From positions 1 through 64,000 of the forward strand of contig NZ_CAMPJO010000001.1 in the NCBI RefSeq assembly GCF_946886895.1: a DNA stretch of 64,000 nucleotides, written 5' to 3'. Made by a program: the position numbers and the translations under genes. This document shows, in pieces, positions 38,250-46,631 of this stretch. The DNA comes from an uncultured Marinobacter sp. (GTDB lineage Bacteria; Pseudomonadota; Gammaproteobacteria; Pseudomonadales; Oleiphilaceae). Below the pieces are notes generated by a model. The model was not told the origin of the DNA, did not search any database, and saw only the letters and a list, made by a program, of their open reading frames with translations. The stretch's first letter is position 1, and the number at the start of each line of letters is the position of its first letter.

Positions 38250-38265
38250 GTGAACAACTGTACAC
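38250..38265. promoter_or_regulatory. candidate DesT operator 2
   Basis: GTGAACA, AC, TGTACAC: a 16-base inverted repeat with one mismatch, close to the known FabR/DesT pattern of two TGTAC/GTGAAC-like halves with a two-base spacer. It lies 33 bases before desC. Confidence 0.65.
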
Positions 38266-38298
38266 ATAGGTAGAGTTGAACGAACGGAGACAACATTC

Positions 38299-39405
38299 AT
38301 GTTGGCGAGAAACACCCAGACCAGAGCCATGCATTGGCTTGGCAGACAGCTGTTTAACCGGGATGACCCGGCGGCATTTTTTGATCCGCTTCTGGAGCGC
38401 ATCAACCCCATGCTGGTACAACAGTTCACACCAGCACGGGTTGAACAGGTCATCCAGGACACCCCGGACACCCGTACTTGGGTGCTGAAACCCGCCAGGC
38501 GATGGGGCGGGTTCCAGGCTGGGCAGCATGTGAACATCTGTGTTGACATAGACGGTATTCGACGCAACCGTACGTTCAGTCTGTCCAGTTCCCCCCTGCT
38601 TTGGCAGGAACAGGGACGCATCACCCTGACCATCAAGCGACTGCCCGGCGGACGGGTCACCAACTGGCTACACGATCATCTCGAGCCAGGTGACACCCTG
38701 GGCCTTGGCGAGGCCTTTGGCGATTTTCTGCTGCCCGAGACACCCCGGCCGGCCCTGTTTATCGCCGGTGGCAGCGGGATCACCCCCATCTTGAGCCAGA
38801 TTGAAACCCTGGCCACCACCAACATCCGGGCGCCGGTCAGCCTGCTGTACTTTGTCCGCACCCACGCTGACGCCATCGCCGGTGAAAAGCTCCGGGCCAT
38901 CGCTGCCCGCTGCCCGTCCCTGAGCTTGCGCATCATCGCAACCCACGAGAGCGAGATGCCCCGGTACCTGAGGGACGAAGACCTCGAACAGGTACCCGGC
39001 CTCACGGCCCGGGATGTGTACCTCTGCGGCCCCGGCGGCTTGATGGATCTGGCCAACGACCTGCTGGCGCGGCACGGGGTTGCCTCTGACAACGTCCATT
39101 GCACTTTTTTCGCGGCCCCTGCGGCGGCCGATCTGAACGACCAGGCCCTGGGTGGCACCGTCCGGTTTGCCAAAAGCAACCTGGAAATGAGTTCAGAAGG
39201 GGATGCCAACCTGCTGGAGATGGCCGAAGCGGCGGGCCTGACGCCCCGCCATGGCTGCCGGATGGGTATTTGTCATCAATGCAGTTGCCGCAAAACCAGC
39301 GGCACCGTGATCAATCGACTCACCGGCCAGGCCTCCGGCCCCGGTGAGGAAAACGTCCAGCTCTGTATCTCCGTGCCCCGGGGACCGGTCAGCATTGACG
39401 TTTAA
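38299..39405 (+). CDS. desC: flavodoxin/ferredoxin-NADP-type oxidoreductase with 2Fe-2S domain (DesC-like)
   Basis: A 368-residue electron donor with a ferredoxin-reductase module and a C-terminal plant-type 2Fe-2S domain. FAD motif: RNRTFSLSSSP. NAD(P) motif: FIAGGSGITPILSQ. The iron-sulfur cysteines are in HGCRMGICHQCSC and QLCIS. It most likely passes electrons from NAD(P)H to the desaturase encoded 53 bases downstream, as DesC does for DesB in Pseudomonas. CGGAGA precedes the ATG. Confidence 0.9.
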   Translation: MLARNTQTRAMHWLGRQLFNRDDPAAFFDPLLERINPMLVQQFTPARVEQVIQDTPDTRTWVLKPARRWGGFQAGQHVNICVDIDGIRRNRTFSLSSSPLLWQEQGRITLTIKRLPGGRVTNWLHDHLEPGDTLGLGEAFGDFLLPETPRPALFIAGGSGITPILSQIETLATTNIRAPVSLLYFVRTHADAIAGEKLRAIAARCPSLSLRIIATHESEMPRYLRDEDLEQVPGLTARDVYLCGPGGLMDLANDLLARHGVASDNVHCTFFAAPAAADLNDQALGGTVRFAKSNLEMSSEGDANLLEMAEAAGLTPRHGCRMGICHQCSCRKTSGTVINRLTGQASGPGEENVQLCISVPRGPVSIDV

Positions 39406-39458
39406 ATCCACCTTTATGTTCACGCTGCAGCCCGGCAAGGGTTGCAAGGAGACACACC

Positions 39459-40538
39459 ATGAAATCCATGACCGAATCACAACTGACGGAACTGGCCACT
39501 GATCTGAACGCCATCCGGGACGAGGTCCTGGCGGACCTGGGCGAACGCGATGCCCGATACATCCGCCGGGTGATCCGCCTGCACCGCACCCTGGAAGTCG
39601 GCGGCCGCGTCCTCATGCCCTTCGGCTTTATTCCGCCGGTGTTCGTGGCGGCCACGGCCGCACTGGGGCTCTCCAAGATCATCGAGAACATGGAAATCGG
39701 CCACAACGTTATGCACGGACAATACGACTGGATGAACGACCCGTCCCTGCACTCGCAAACCTACGAGTGGGATACCGTGTGTACCGCCGACTCCTGGCGC
39801 CGGACCCACAATTACGAACACCACACCTACACCAACGTCATCGGCAAGGACAGAGACTACGGTTACGCCCTGTTGCGCCTGAGTGACGATGACAAATGGC
39901 AACCGGCACATACCCTCCAGTTCATCAACTACATTCTGCTGAGCGTGTTCTTTCAGTGGGGGGTTGGCCTGCATGAGCTGGAGTTCGAGCGCATCCGCCG
40001 GGGTGAAATCCGCCTGCGGGACAAGCTGCCGTTGCTGAAGGACTTCGTTCGCAAAGGCGGGCGCCAGGCGTTCAAGGACTATGTGTTCTTCCCGCTGCTG
40101 ACGCTGCCGGTGGCGCCCATCGTGCTCGCCGGGAATGTCGGCGCCAACCTGATGCGTAACCTCTGGTCATCCACCGTTATTTTCTGCGGGCACTTTACCC
40201 AGGATGCGGAAACCTTCAGTGAGGAAGCGTGCGAGGGAGAGAGCAAAGGGCACTGGTACCTGCGACAGCTCACGGGCTCATCAAACTTCACCGGCAGCAA
40301 ATGGGTACACCTGCTGAGCGGCCACCTGAGTTACCAGATTGAGCACCATGTGTTTCCCGACCTGCCCGCTCATCGATACCCGGAGATTTCAGAGAAGGTT
40401 CAGGCGGTCTGCCGCAAGCACGGCATCCATTACAACACCGGCAGTTTTGCCCGGCAGTACAGCACAGTGTTGAAACGGATCTTCAGCTATTCACTGCCAG
40501 ACCGGGTACGCCTCCGGCTGACCGCTCAGACCGCCTGA
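39459..40538 (+). CDS. desB: membrane fatty acyl desaturase (DesB-like)
   Basis: A 359-residue membrane-bound di-iron desaturase that puts a double bond into saturated acyl chains with oxygen. Three histidine boxes are present: HNVMH (82-86), HNYEHH (117-122) and QIEHH (near 288). Hydrophobic stretches around 55-75 and 200-240 anchor it in the inner membrane. An AAGGAG site precedes the ATG. With desC and desT it gives aerobic unsaturation in addition to the FabA/FabB route, and it may set the saturation of wax esters made by the neighbouring synthase (inference). Confidence 0.9.
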   Translation: MKSMTESQLTELATDLNAIRDEVLADLGERDARYIRRVIRLHRTLEVGGRVLMPFGFIPPVFVAATAALGLSKIIENMEIGHNVMHGQYDWMNDPSLHSQTYEWDTVCTADSWRRTHNYEHHTYTNVIGKDRDYGYALLRLSDDDKWQPAHTLQFINYILLSVFFQWGVGLHELEFERIRRGEIRLRDKLPLLKDFVRKGGRQAFKDYVFFPLLTLPVAPIVLAGNVGANLMRNLWSSTVIFCGHFTQDAETFSEEACEGESKGHWYLRQLTGSSNFTGSKWVHLLSGHLSYQIEHHVFPDLPAHRYPEISEKVQAVCRKHGIHYNTGSFARQYSTVLKRIFSYSLPDRVRLRLTAQTA

Positions 40539-40557
40539 CAAACGATTGTTTCAGGCG
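40532..40557. terminator. shared hairpin between convergent desB and nsrR
   Basis: CGCCTG pairs with CAGGCG and AAAC with GTTT around loop GATT, with a two-base bulge. It spans both stop codons. There is no long T-run, so it is a modest bidirectional terminator. Confidence 0.55.
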
Positions 40558-40988
40558 ATCTGAAGCAACCTGAGCAACTGTGGCCGATGCTGATCCTGGA
40601 TCACATCGGCCAGGGTGTATTTGTCGAGTACGTCGAGGAAGGCTCCGAGAGCCTCGCCGAACATGGATCTGAGGCCGCAGACCGGCGTGATCCGGCAGGC
40701 GTTTTTGGAGGAGAAGCATTCGACGATACTGAGGTCCTGCTCGGTTTCACGAACCAGGATCCCCACATTGATATCGGTGGGCGACCGGTGCAGGCGCATG
40801 CCCCCCTTCTTGCCCCGAATCGTTTCGATGTACCCCTTTTTGTTGAGTTGATGCACCACTTTCATCAGGTGATTCTTGGAGATGTCGTAACTGTCGGCAA
40901 TTTCCTGAATGGTGGTCAGCCGGTCACCCTGCACCGCCAGATAAATCAGTACGCGCAATGAATAGTCAGTGTATCGGGTGATGTGCAT
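40551..40988 (-). CDS. nsrR: NO-sensing Rrf2-family repressor NsrR
   Basis: A 145-residue iron-sulfur repressor that loses DNA binding when its cluster reacts with nitric oxide. The winged helix (1-65: TRYTDYSLRVLIYLAVQ, DISKNHLMKVVHQLNKKGYI) is typical. Cluster cysteines are Cys-91, Cys-98 and Cys-104, spaced as in known NsrR. It is followed upstream on the same strand by a DUF454 protein and a small membrane protein, and norZ is divergent from that group. An NsrR-type site precedes norZ. Confidence 0.92.
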   Translation of the reverse strand: MHITRYTDYSLRVLIYLAVQGDRLTTIQEIADSYDISKNHLMKVVHQLNKKGYIETIRGKKGGMRLHRSPTDINVGILVRETEQDLSIVECFSSKNACRITPVCGLRSMFGEALGAFLDVLDKYTLADVIQDQHRPQLLRLLQIA

Positions 40989-41016
40989 TCAGTACTCCAG
41001 TCGTTCAATATCGTCG

Positions 41017-41409
41017 TCAATAGGAAGGGCGTGTCAGCAAATATCCGGCACTGCCACACAGGCATACCCCCGCCACCGCCAGAACCATCCCGGATGCCCC
41101 CATCACAAACAGGATGCCCCAGCTGATCGCCATCATGGTGCAGGCCATCACCTTGGCTCGCACCGGTACCGAGCGGTTATCCCGCCAGCGCTCTATGGCA
41201 GGACCGAAGCGGGGGTGACCTTCCAGCCACGCTGCAAAGGCCGGCGAGCCCTTACTGGCAAAAAAAGCCGCCAGCAGGACAAACGGGGTGGTTGGCAATA
41301 ACGGTAAAAAAACACCGACAGCGGCCAACCCGACGGATATATACGCAAGAATCCGAAAACCGGTTTTGCCGAAGAACTCGGGCATGAAAAGGGTTCCATT
41401 GCCGTTCAT
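41017..41409 (-). CDS. DUF454 (YbaN) family membrane protein
   Basis: A 130-residue inner-membrane protein of the DUF454 family. The hallmark GVFLPLLPTTPFVLLAAFFASKGS spans the first hydrophobic region (about 25-50); two more hydrophobic segments close the protein (85-125). Function unknown, but the family often sits beside NO-responsive genes. Start choice is uncertain: ATG at 41409 or at 41385. It lies between nsrR and a small membrane protein gene and is probably co-transcribed with both. Confidence 0.8.
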   Translation of the reverse strand: MNGNGTLFMPEFFGKTGFRILAYISVGLAAVGVFLPLLPTTPFVLLAAFFASKGSPAFAAWLEGHPRFGPAIERWRDNRSVPVRAKVMACTMMAISWGILFVMGASGMVLAVAGVCLCGSAGYLLTRPSY

Positions 41410-41432
41410 ATTGGCATCCAGTCTACCGGCAT

Positions 41433-41648
41433 TCAGTGAACAGGTCTTCCCAGGCGACTGAGAAACACCAATCGGGCGACATACGCCACCTTGACACCCA
41501 CCGCAAACAGCAGCGTTCCGATATGCGCCAGGATTTGCCAGCCCATCGCCAGCCAGTCCGCGAGGGGGTAAGCCAGCAGGATCGTCACCAGCAGCCCCAG
41601 CGCCGAGCAGAGAATCGCAGAGTTGGCGTAAAACAGAAACCTCTCCAT
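41433..41648 (-). CDS. small two-helix membrane protein next to norZ
   Basis: A 71-residue protein made almost wholly of two hydrophobic segments (about 6-27 and 40-62) with a basic tail, so an inner-membrane protein. No family recognised. An AAGGTG site precedes the ATG, and the stop lies 23 bases before the DUF454 start. It is divergent from norZ over 199 bases, which suggests NO-linked expression and perhaps a helper role for NorZ (inference). Confidence 0.65.
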   Translation of the reverse strand: MERFLFYANSAILCSALGLLVTILLAYPLADWLAMGWQILAHIGTLLFAVGVKVAYVARLVFLSRLGRPVH

Positions 41649-41745
41649 ACTTCACCTTACCTCAGCTTACATATATTTTTAATACTATTTATAATAGTCA
41701 GGTGACCGACACCAGGTCAAGCCTGTGAGAATCCCCTATACCAAA

Positions 41746-41764
41746 GGTAGTAAAGTACACTACC
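41746..41764. repeat. inverted repeat upstream of norZ
   Basis: GGTAGT, spacer AAAGTAC, ACTACC, in the divergent promoter region between the small membrane protein gene and norZ. It could be an additional operator; no known NO regulator pattern is matched. Confidence 0.45.
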
Positions 41765-41803
41765 CCTCAATTTTCATGCCCAGTGGTTACTTCTTTTACT
41801 TTA

Positions 41804-41826
41804 AAGATGTATTATTTTTAAATCTT
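41804..41826. promoter_or_regulatory. NsrR-type operator upstream of norZ
   Basis: Two 11-base halves around one base: AAGATGTATTA and TTTTAAATCTT. The halves match as an inverted repeat at 8 of 11 positions, and the left half fits the known AAGATGYATTT consensus well. It ends 21 bases before the norZ start, a typical place for repression. Confidence 0.72.
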
Positions 41827-41847
41827 TAAACCAGAGAGGAAATTGCC

Positions 41848-44130
41848 ATGGCTCACTACCGCCGACTATGGTTCTTGTTGATTGCCATCGTGGGGGTCAC
41901 CTTCACGTTACTGGGCTATTTTGGCGCGGAGGTCTACCGCGCCGCGCCGCCCATTCCGGATCGCGTGGTGTCTGCCAGCGGCGACACCCTGATGACCGAG
42001 GACAGCATCCTCGACGGCCAGACCGCCTGGCAATCCGTGGGCGGCATGCAGTTGGGCTCCATCTGGGGCCACGGTGCCTATCAGGCACCGGACTGGACCG
42101 CAGACTGGCTGCACCGCGAGCTGGAAAACTGGTTAGCCATCGCCGCCCGGGAAGAGTTTGGTCAGGACTGGCACAGCCTCAGTGGCCAGCAGCAGAACGC
42201 ACTCCATTACGAGTTGAAAAATGAGTACCGCACCAACCGTTATGACGACGCCACCGGCACCCTGCAGCTGTCAGAACGCCGGACCGCCGCCATTGCCGAA
42301 ACCGCCGACTACTACAGCCGGCTGTTCAGCGATGCGCCGGAGCTGCAATCTACCCGTGAAAACTACGCCATGAAGGAAAACACCCTGCCCAGCGCCCAGC
42401 GCCGAGAGCGGATGACCGAGTTTTTCTTCTGGACCGCGTGGGCCGCCGCCACCGAACGCCCCGGCACCGATGTCACCTACACCAACAACTGGCCCCATGA
42501 GCCACTGATCGACAACAAGCCGAGCGCGGAGAATATCGTCTGGTCGGTGGTCAGCGTGATTCTGCTGATTGCCGGTGTCGGCGGCCTGATCTGGGCCTGG
42601 GCCTTCCTGCGCAAGGAAGACGAAGAGCCCGAGGCACCGATCCGGGATCCCCTCAGTACCTTCGCACTGACGCCCTCTCAGAAAGCGCTGGGCAAATACC
42701 TGCTGCTGGTGGTGGGCCTGTTCACCTTCCAGGTCATGCTGGGCGGCTTTACTGCGCACTACACCGTGGAAGGCCAAAGCTTCTACGGCATCAACGTCTC
42801 CAAGTGGTTCCCCTACTCGCTGGTTCGCACCTGGCACATTCAGGCGGCGTTGTTCTGGATCGCCACGGGTTTCCTGGCCGCCGGTCTGTTCCTTGCTCCA
42901 ATCATCAACGGCGGCAAAGACCCGAAGTTCCAGAAACTGGGCGTCGACGTGCTGTTCTGGGCCCTGGTCGTCGTGGTCGCTGGCTCCTTTATCGGCAACT
43001 TCCTGGCCATTGCCCAGATCATGCCGGCTAACCTGAGTTTCTGGCTGGGCCACCAGGGTTACGAGTTTGTGGACCTCGGCCGCCTCTGGCAGATTGGCAA
43101 GTTCCTCGGCATCGTGTTCTGGCTGGTGCTGATGCTGCGCGGCATCGTACCCGCCCTGCGTCAACCCGGTGACAAGAACCTGCTGGCGTTGTTGACCGCG
43201 TCGGTGGTGGCCATCGGCCTGTTCTATGGCGCCGGCTTTTTCTACGGCGAGCGCACTCACATCTCCATCATGGAGTACTGGCGCTGGTGGATTGTCCATC
43301 TGTGGGTCGAAGGCTTCTTTGAAGTGTTCGCCACCGCCGCCCTGGCCTTTATCTTCTGCAGCATGGGCCTGGTGTCCCGTACGGTAGCCACCTCAGCCAG
43401 CCTGGCGTCGGCCAGCCTGTTCATGCTTGGCGGTGTACCCGGTACCTTCCACCACCTGTACTTTGCCGGCACCACCACCCCGGTGATGGCCGTCGGTGCC
43501 ACCTTCAGCGCCCTGGAAGTGGTACCGCTGGTGGTACTCGGCTACGAAGCCTGGGAAAACTGGAAGCTGAAGTCCCGCGCACCCTGGATGGAAAACATCC
43601 GCTGGCCGCTGACCTTCTTCGTGGCGGTCGCCTTCTGGAACATGCTGGGGGCCGGGGTACTCGGGTTCATGATCAACCCGCCGGTCGCGCTGTATTACAT
43701 CCAGGGCCTGAACACCACGCCCACCCATGCCCACGCAGCACTGTTCGGTGTCTATGGCTTCCTGGCCCTGGGCTTCTCACTGCTGATCCTGCGTTACATC
43801 CGCCCACGCATCGTCTTTGACGAGCGGCTGATGAAAGTCGGGTTCTGGTGGCTGAACATTGGCCTGGTGCTGATGCTGTTCACCAGCCTGCTGCCCATTG
43901 GCATCATCCAGTTCGTGGCCAGCGCCAGCGAAGGCCTGTGGTACGCCCGTAGCGAGGCCTTCATGCAGACCGACCTCCTGCAAACCCTGCGTTGGGTCCG
44001 GACCATTGGCGACGTGGTCTTTATCATCGGCGCTCTCGCGGTCGCCTGGCAAGTGGTGAAGGGAATTGTCTTCCCGGATCTTGCGCCGGCTGAGTCAACA
44101 ACGGACGCCGCCATCCCGGAAAGAGCCTGA
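41848..44130 (+). CDS. norZ: quinol-dependent nitric oxide reductase
   Basis: A 760-residue single-subunit qNor that reduces NO to N2O with electrons from quinol, in the inner membrane. The N-terminal segment (1-240) has a membrane helix and a periplasmic cytochrome c-like domain without a CXXCH motif, as expected for quinol-linked forms. The remaining part is the NorB-like catalytic domain with about 12 helices; histidines for haem and iron lie in VRTWHIQAALFW, WWIVHLWVEGFFEV and GVPGTFHHLYFAG. An AGAGAGG site precedes the ATG. An NsrR-type site upstream suggests a detoxification role. Alternative symbol norB. Confidence 0.94.
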   Translation: MAHYRRLWFLLIAIVGVTFTLLGYFGAEVYRAAPPIPDRVVSASGDTLMTEDSILDGQTAWQSVGGMQLGSIWGHGAYQAPDWTADWLHRELENWLAIAAREEFGQDWHSLSGQQQNALHYELKNEYRTNRYDDATGTLQLSERRTAAIAETADYYSRLFSDAPELQSTRENYAMKENTLPSAQRRERMTEFFFWTAWAAATERPGTDVTYTNNWPHEPLIDNKPSAENIVWSVVSVILLIAGVGGLIWAWAFLRKEDEEPEAPIRDPLSTFALTPSQKALGKYLLLVVGLFTFQVMLGGFTAHYTVEGQSFYGINVSKWFPYSLVRTWHIQAALFWIATGFLAAGLFLAPIINGGKDPKFQKLGVDVLFWALVVVVAGSFIGNFLAIAQIMPANLSFWLGHQGYEFVDLGRLWQIGKFLGIVFWLVLMLRGIVPALRQPGDKNLLALLTASVVAIGLFYGAGFFYGERTHISIMEYWRWWIVHLWVEGFFEVFATAALAFIFCSMGLVSRTVATSASLASASLFMLGGVPGTFHHLYFAGTTTPVMAVGATFSALEVVPLVVLGYEAWENWKLKSRAPWMENIRWPLTFFVAVAFWNMLGAGVLGFMINPPVALYYIQGLNTTPTHAHAALFGVYGFLALGFSLLILRYIRPRIVFDERLMKVGFWWLNIGLVLMLFTSLLPIGIIQFVASASEGLWYARSEAFMQTDLLQTLRWVRTIGDVVFIIGALAVAWQVVKGIVFPDLAPAESTTDAAIPERA

Positions 44131-44166
44131 TCGTGCCACTGTGATGGCCGGTATCACCTGAAGTCA

Positions 44167-44184
44167 GGGGCCAAGGATGGCCCC
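44167..44184 (+). terminator. possible terminator after norZ
   Basis: GGGGCC, loop AAGGAT, GGCCCC: six pairs followed by a pyrimidine-rich stretch with a late T4. A weak to moderate terminator. Confidence 0.45.
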
Positions 44185-44320
44185 ATCCATCCTCTCCTTG
44201 CCCTTTTGCACACTTCCGACACTACCCCCAGTGGGATATCGGAATGATTGATCAATTCTGCGATACTTGCTCTACTGTTGATGATAAAACGCACATCGCC
44301 GTTGCGACAGGATCACTCCT

Positions 44321-45313
44321 ATGCCCCAGGCTCCGCTGACAGACCGTTTTGGTCGCACCGTTAATTACGTGCGGCTGTCCGTCACCGACCGTTGCGATTT
44401 CCGGTGCGTGTACTGCATGGCCGAGGAAATGACGTTCCTGCCTCGCCAGCAGGTGCTCACGCTTGAGGAAATTGCCCGGGTAGCGCGAACCTTTGTCGAC
44501 CTGGGTACCGAGAAGATCCGCCTGACCGGGGGTGAGCCCCTGGTCCGCAGGGACATTCTGGAACTGGTCCGGGAAATCGGCGGCTATGGCCTGCGGGATT
44601 TTGCCATGACCACCAATGGCAGCCAGTTGCCAGCCATGGCAGAACCGCTGCGCAAGGCGGGGCTCAAACGCCTCAACATCAGCCTGGACTCCCTGGATGC
44701 GGACAAGTTTCACCGGATTACCCGTACCGGCCGGCTAAGCCAGGTACTGGATGGCATCGATGCCGCCCGGAACGCCGGCTTTGAGGGCATCAAACTCAAT
44801 ACCGTGGTCATGAAAGGCGGGAACGATGAGGAAGTGCCCGAGCTGGTCGAGTTTGCCCGGCGCAAGCACATAGACATCACCTTTATTGAAGAGATGCCCC
44901 TGGGCGAGATCTCTGAACATGACCGGGGCGAGGCCCTGTGCACCAGCGACGAGGTGCGGGACATTATCAGCCGGCATCATGAACTGACCCCCACCCCGGA
45001 GGACTCCGGTGGCCCGGCGCGTTACTACCGGATGCCGGACAGCGGCACCAAAATCGGATTTATTTCCCCCCATTCCCACAATTTCTGCTCAACCTGTAAC
45101 CGGGTCCGGGTCACTGTGGAAGGTCGCCTGTTGCTTTGCCTGGGCAACGAGCACTCGGTTGATCTTCGCCGTGTTCTGCGGGGTCATCCTGTCAACGATG
45201 AAAAGCTTCGGGAAGCCGTCATCAACGCCATGGACCTGAAGCCCGAGCGGCATCACTTTTCCAGCGATGGGGACGTGCAGATTCTGCGGTTCATGAATAT
45301 GACCGGGGGCTGA
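44321..45313 (+). CDS. moaA: GTP 3',8-cyclase MoaA
   Basis: A 330-residue radical SAM enzyme that starts molybdenum cofactor synthesis by cyclising GTP. The N-terminal cluster motif is at Cys-25, Cys-29 and Cys-32 ([13 protein letters not shown]); the C-terminal cluster binding GTP is [19 protein letters not shown]. The protein ends in GG, as active MoaA does. Its place in the nitrate respiration block, near the Mo-dependent NarG, follows the habit of Pseudomonas nar loci, which also carry a moaA copy. Confidence 0.95.
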   Translation: MPQAPLTDRFGRTVNYVRLSVTDRCDFRCVYCMAEEMTFLPRQQVLTLEEIARVARTFVDLGTEKIRLTGGEPLVRRDILELVREIGGYGLRDFAMTTNGSQLPAMAEPLRKAGLKRLNISLDSLDADKFHRITRTGRLSQVLDGIDAARNAGFEGIKLNTVVMKGGNDEEVPELVEFARRKHIDITFIEEMPLGEISEHDRGEALCTSDEVRDIISRHHELTPTPEDSGGPARYYRMPDSGTKIGFISPHSHNFCSTCNRVRVTVEGRLLLCLGNEHSVDLRRVLRGHPVNDEKLREAVINAMDLKPERHHFSSDGDVQILRFMNMTGG

Positions 45314-45397
45314 GCTCAGTCCTTCGAGCATTCCCGCCCTTCAAGCTCGATGCAACAGCGAGTGTAACCCTTGGGCTCCGCCCCTGAGTGCATGTGG

Positions 45398-45637
45398 TCA
45401 GCCCTGGCCAGTGGCCCTGGATTCTTCAACCAGGGCCTCGAAATCGGGCGCTTCGTCCGGCGCCTTGTCCACGCAGATAACCGGAACGAGAGCACCGCCC
45501 TCACCACGTTCAAATGCCGACGTCTCTTCGGCCGAGGCCTCATCCGGCAACTCAGACCGGCAGAAGACAAACAGCAGGCGCTGGGGCTCGGGCTGCTCAC
45601 GAGTGGCCAGGATAAGGTCCTGATAATTGCTGATCAT
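45398..45637 (-). CDS. short homologue of the pseudomonad 'ribonucleotide reductase subunit alpha' family
   Basis: A 79-residue protein similar to the first two thirds of a small (~130 residue) pseudomonad family usually named ribonucleotide reductase subunit alpha, a label without known basis. Matching features: a start MISNYQDLILATREQPEPQRL, LLFVFCRSELPD and GEGGALVPVICVDKAPDE. The protein stops at ATGQG, where relatives continue for about 50 residues. No other frame downstream gives a clear continuation, so it is either naturally short or truncated. A plausible AAAGGA site precedes the ATG. Confidence 0.6.
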   Translation of the reverse strand: MISNYQDLILATREQPEPQRLLFVFCRSELPDEASAEETSAFERGEGGALVPVICVDKAPDEAPDFEALVEESRATGQG

Positions 45638-45686
45638 GGAAGCGTCCTTTAAAAACGGGGTCGCCGTCGGGCGGCCGTGTCAAGAT

Positions 45687-46436
45687 TTACTGGCTGATCG
45701 CCATCAGTCGCTGGGGATCGGAGATCAGCAATTTGCTCCGATTGACCCGTACCAGCCCGTTGGCTTTCAGGTCCGCCAGAATCCGGGAGAAGGTTTCCGG
45801 TTGCATGGCAAGCCGGGAGGCCACCAGGCATTTGGGCAGCGGCAACTCCACTTCCCCGCCCTTCTCCGCACCATTCGGCAGCAGGTCTATCAGATACCGG
45901 ATCAGCCGGTCGCGGGCACTCTGAACGGTCATGATTTCGAGGTCATGGAACCGGGAGACGGCCCGTTGGGCATAGTGGCGGAGGGCTGCCTGGGCGTACC
46001 GGGGGTTACGCTCGATCAGTTCCTGATAGGCCTTGACCGGTATCATCAGTACGTCGCTGGCCTTCAGGGCTTCGGCATAACAGGCATAGCGGGGCGGATC
46101 GGCGTAGATCATGACTTCGGCGAAGCAGTCGCCAGGGGCGACGCTGTCGAGCGTGCGGTCGATTCCGGAGGAGTCGAGGCGGTACAGGCGCAGGCGGCCG
46201 GAGATCACGAAGAAGAAGTGATGGGCTGGCATGTCCTGGCGATACAGCAATTGGTGATGCCCGAGGCGCAGGCGACGCGACTGCCTGATCAGGTTCCGGA
46301 GATCCTGGCTGCCGAGCGCGGCAAACATGGGGTGACTGCGCAGGGCCTGGAGGCCGTTTTCGTCATCGAATGGTTTGTTGACGGCGACCAGTACCGGTTT
46401 GCTGTATTGGGTTTCCGCAGTTTGTATCTGCATCAT
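45687..46436 (-). CDS. dnr: CRP/FNR-family regulator, DNR type
   Basis: A 249-residue regulator with an N-terminal cyclic nucleotide-like sensor domain (about 35-150) and a C-terminal winged helix (LVASRLAMQPETFSRILADL near 205-225). It lacks the N-terminal cysteine group of FNR/ANR, so it does not hold an oxygen-sensing 4Fe-4S cluster; this and the location fit DNR, which senses NO through haem and turns on denitrification genes. An AGAGAGG site lies eight bases before the ATG. A near-consensus FNR box about 120 bases upstream suggests ANR/FNR control. Confidence 0.88.
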   Translation of the reverse strand: MMQIQTAETQYSKPVLVAVNKPFDDENGLQALRSHPMFAALGSQDLRNLIRQSRRLRLGHHQLLYRQDMPAHHFFFVISGRLRLYRLDSSGIDRTLDSVAPGDCFAEVMIYADPPRYACYAEALKASDVLMIPVKAYQELIERNPRYAQAALRHYAQRAVSRFHDLEIMTVQSARDRLIRYLIDLLPNGAEKGGEVELPLPKCLVASRLAMQPETFSRILADLKANGLVRVNRSKLLISDPQRLMAISQ

Positions 46437-46550
46437 GGGAGAGTCCTCTCTGCATATTCATGCATCCAAAATCATGTTTTAAATAGTAGAGAGATGTGGG
46501 TTGGGAGTCGCTCCCCCGATGGAGGTAGTTGCGGGGCTATTTCTGAGTAA

Positions 46551-46564
46551 TTGATTTAACTCAA
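46551..46564. promoter_or_regulatory. FNR/DNR-type box upstream of dnr
   Basis: TTGAT, TTAA, CTCAA: nine of ten positions fit the TTGAT-N4-ATCAA consensus. If it activates from -41.5, transcription of dnr would begin some 80 bases before its ATG. Confidence 0.7.
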
Positions 46565-46631
46565 AGATGGGCCTGGGAGCACTGGCCGATGGGGGAACTC
46601 CACCGACCACCCGACAAGCGAGTTAACCTCG

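Noticed and set aside
44248..44257. ATTGATCAAT upstream of moaA as an FNR site
   Set aside because: It is a 10-base palindrome but lacks the four-base spacer between TTGAT and ATCAA half-sites.
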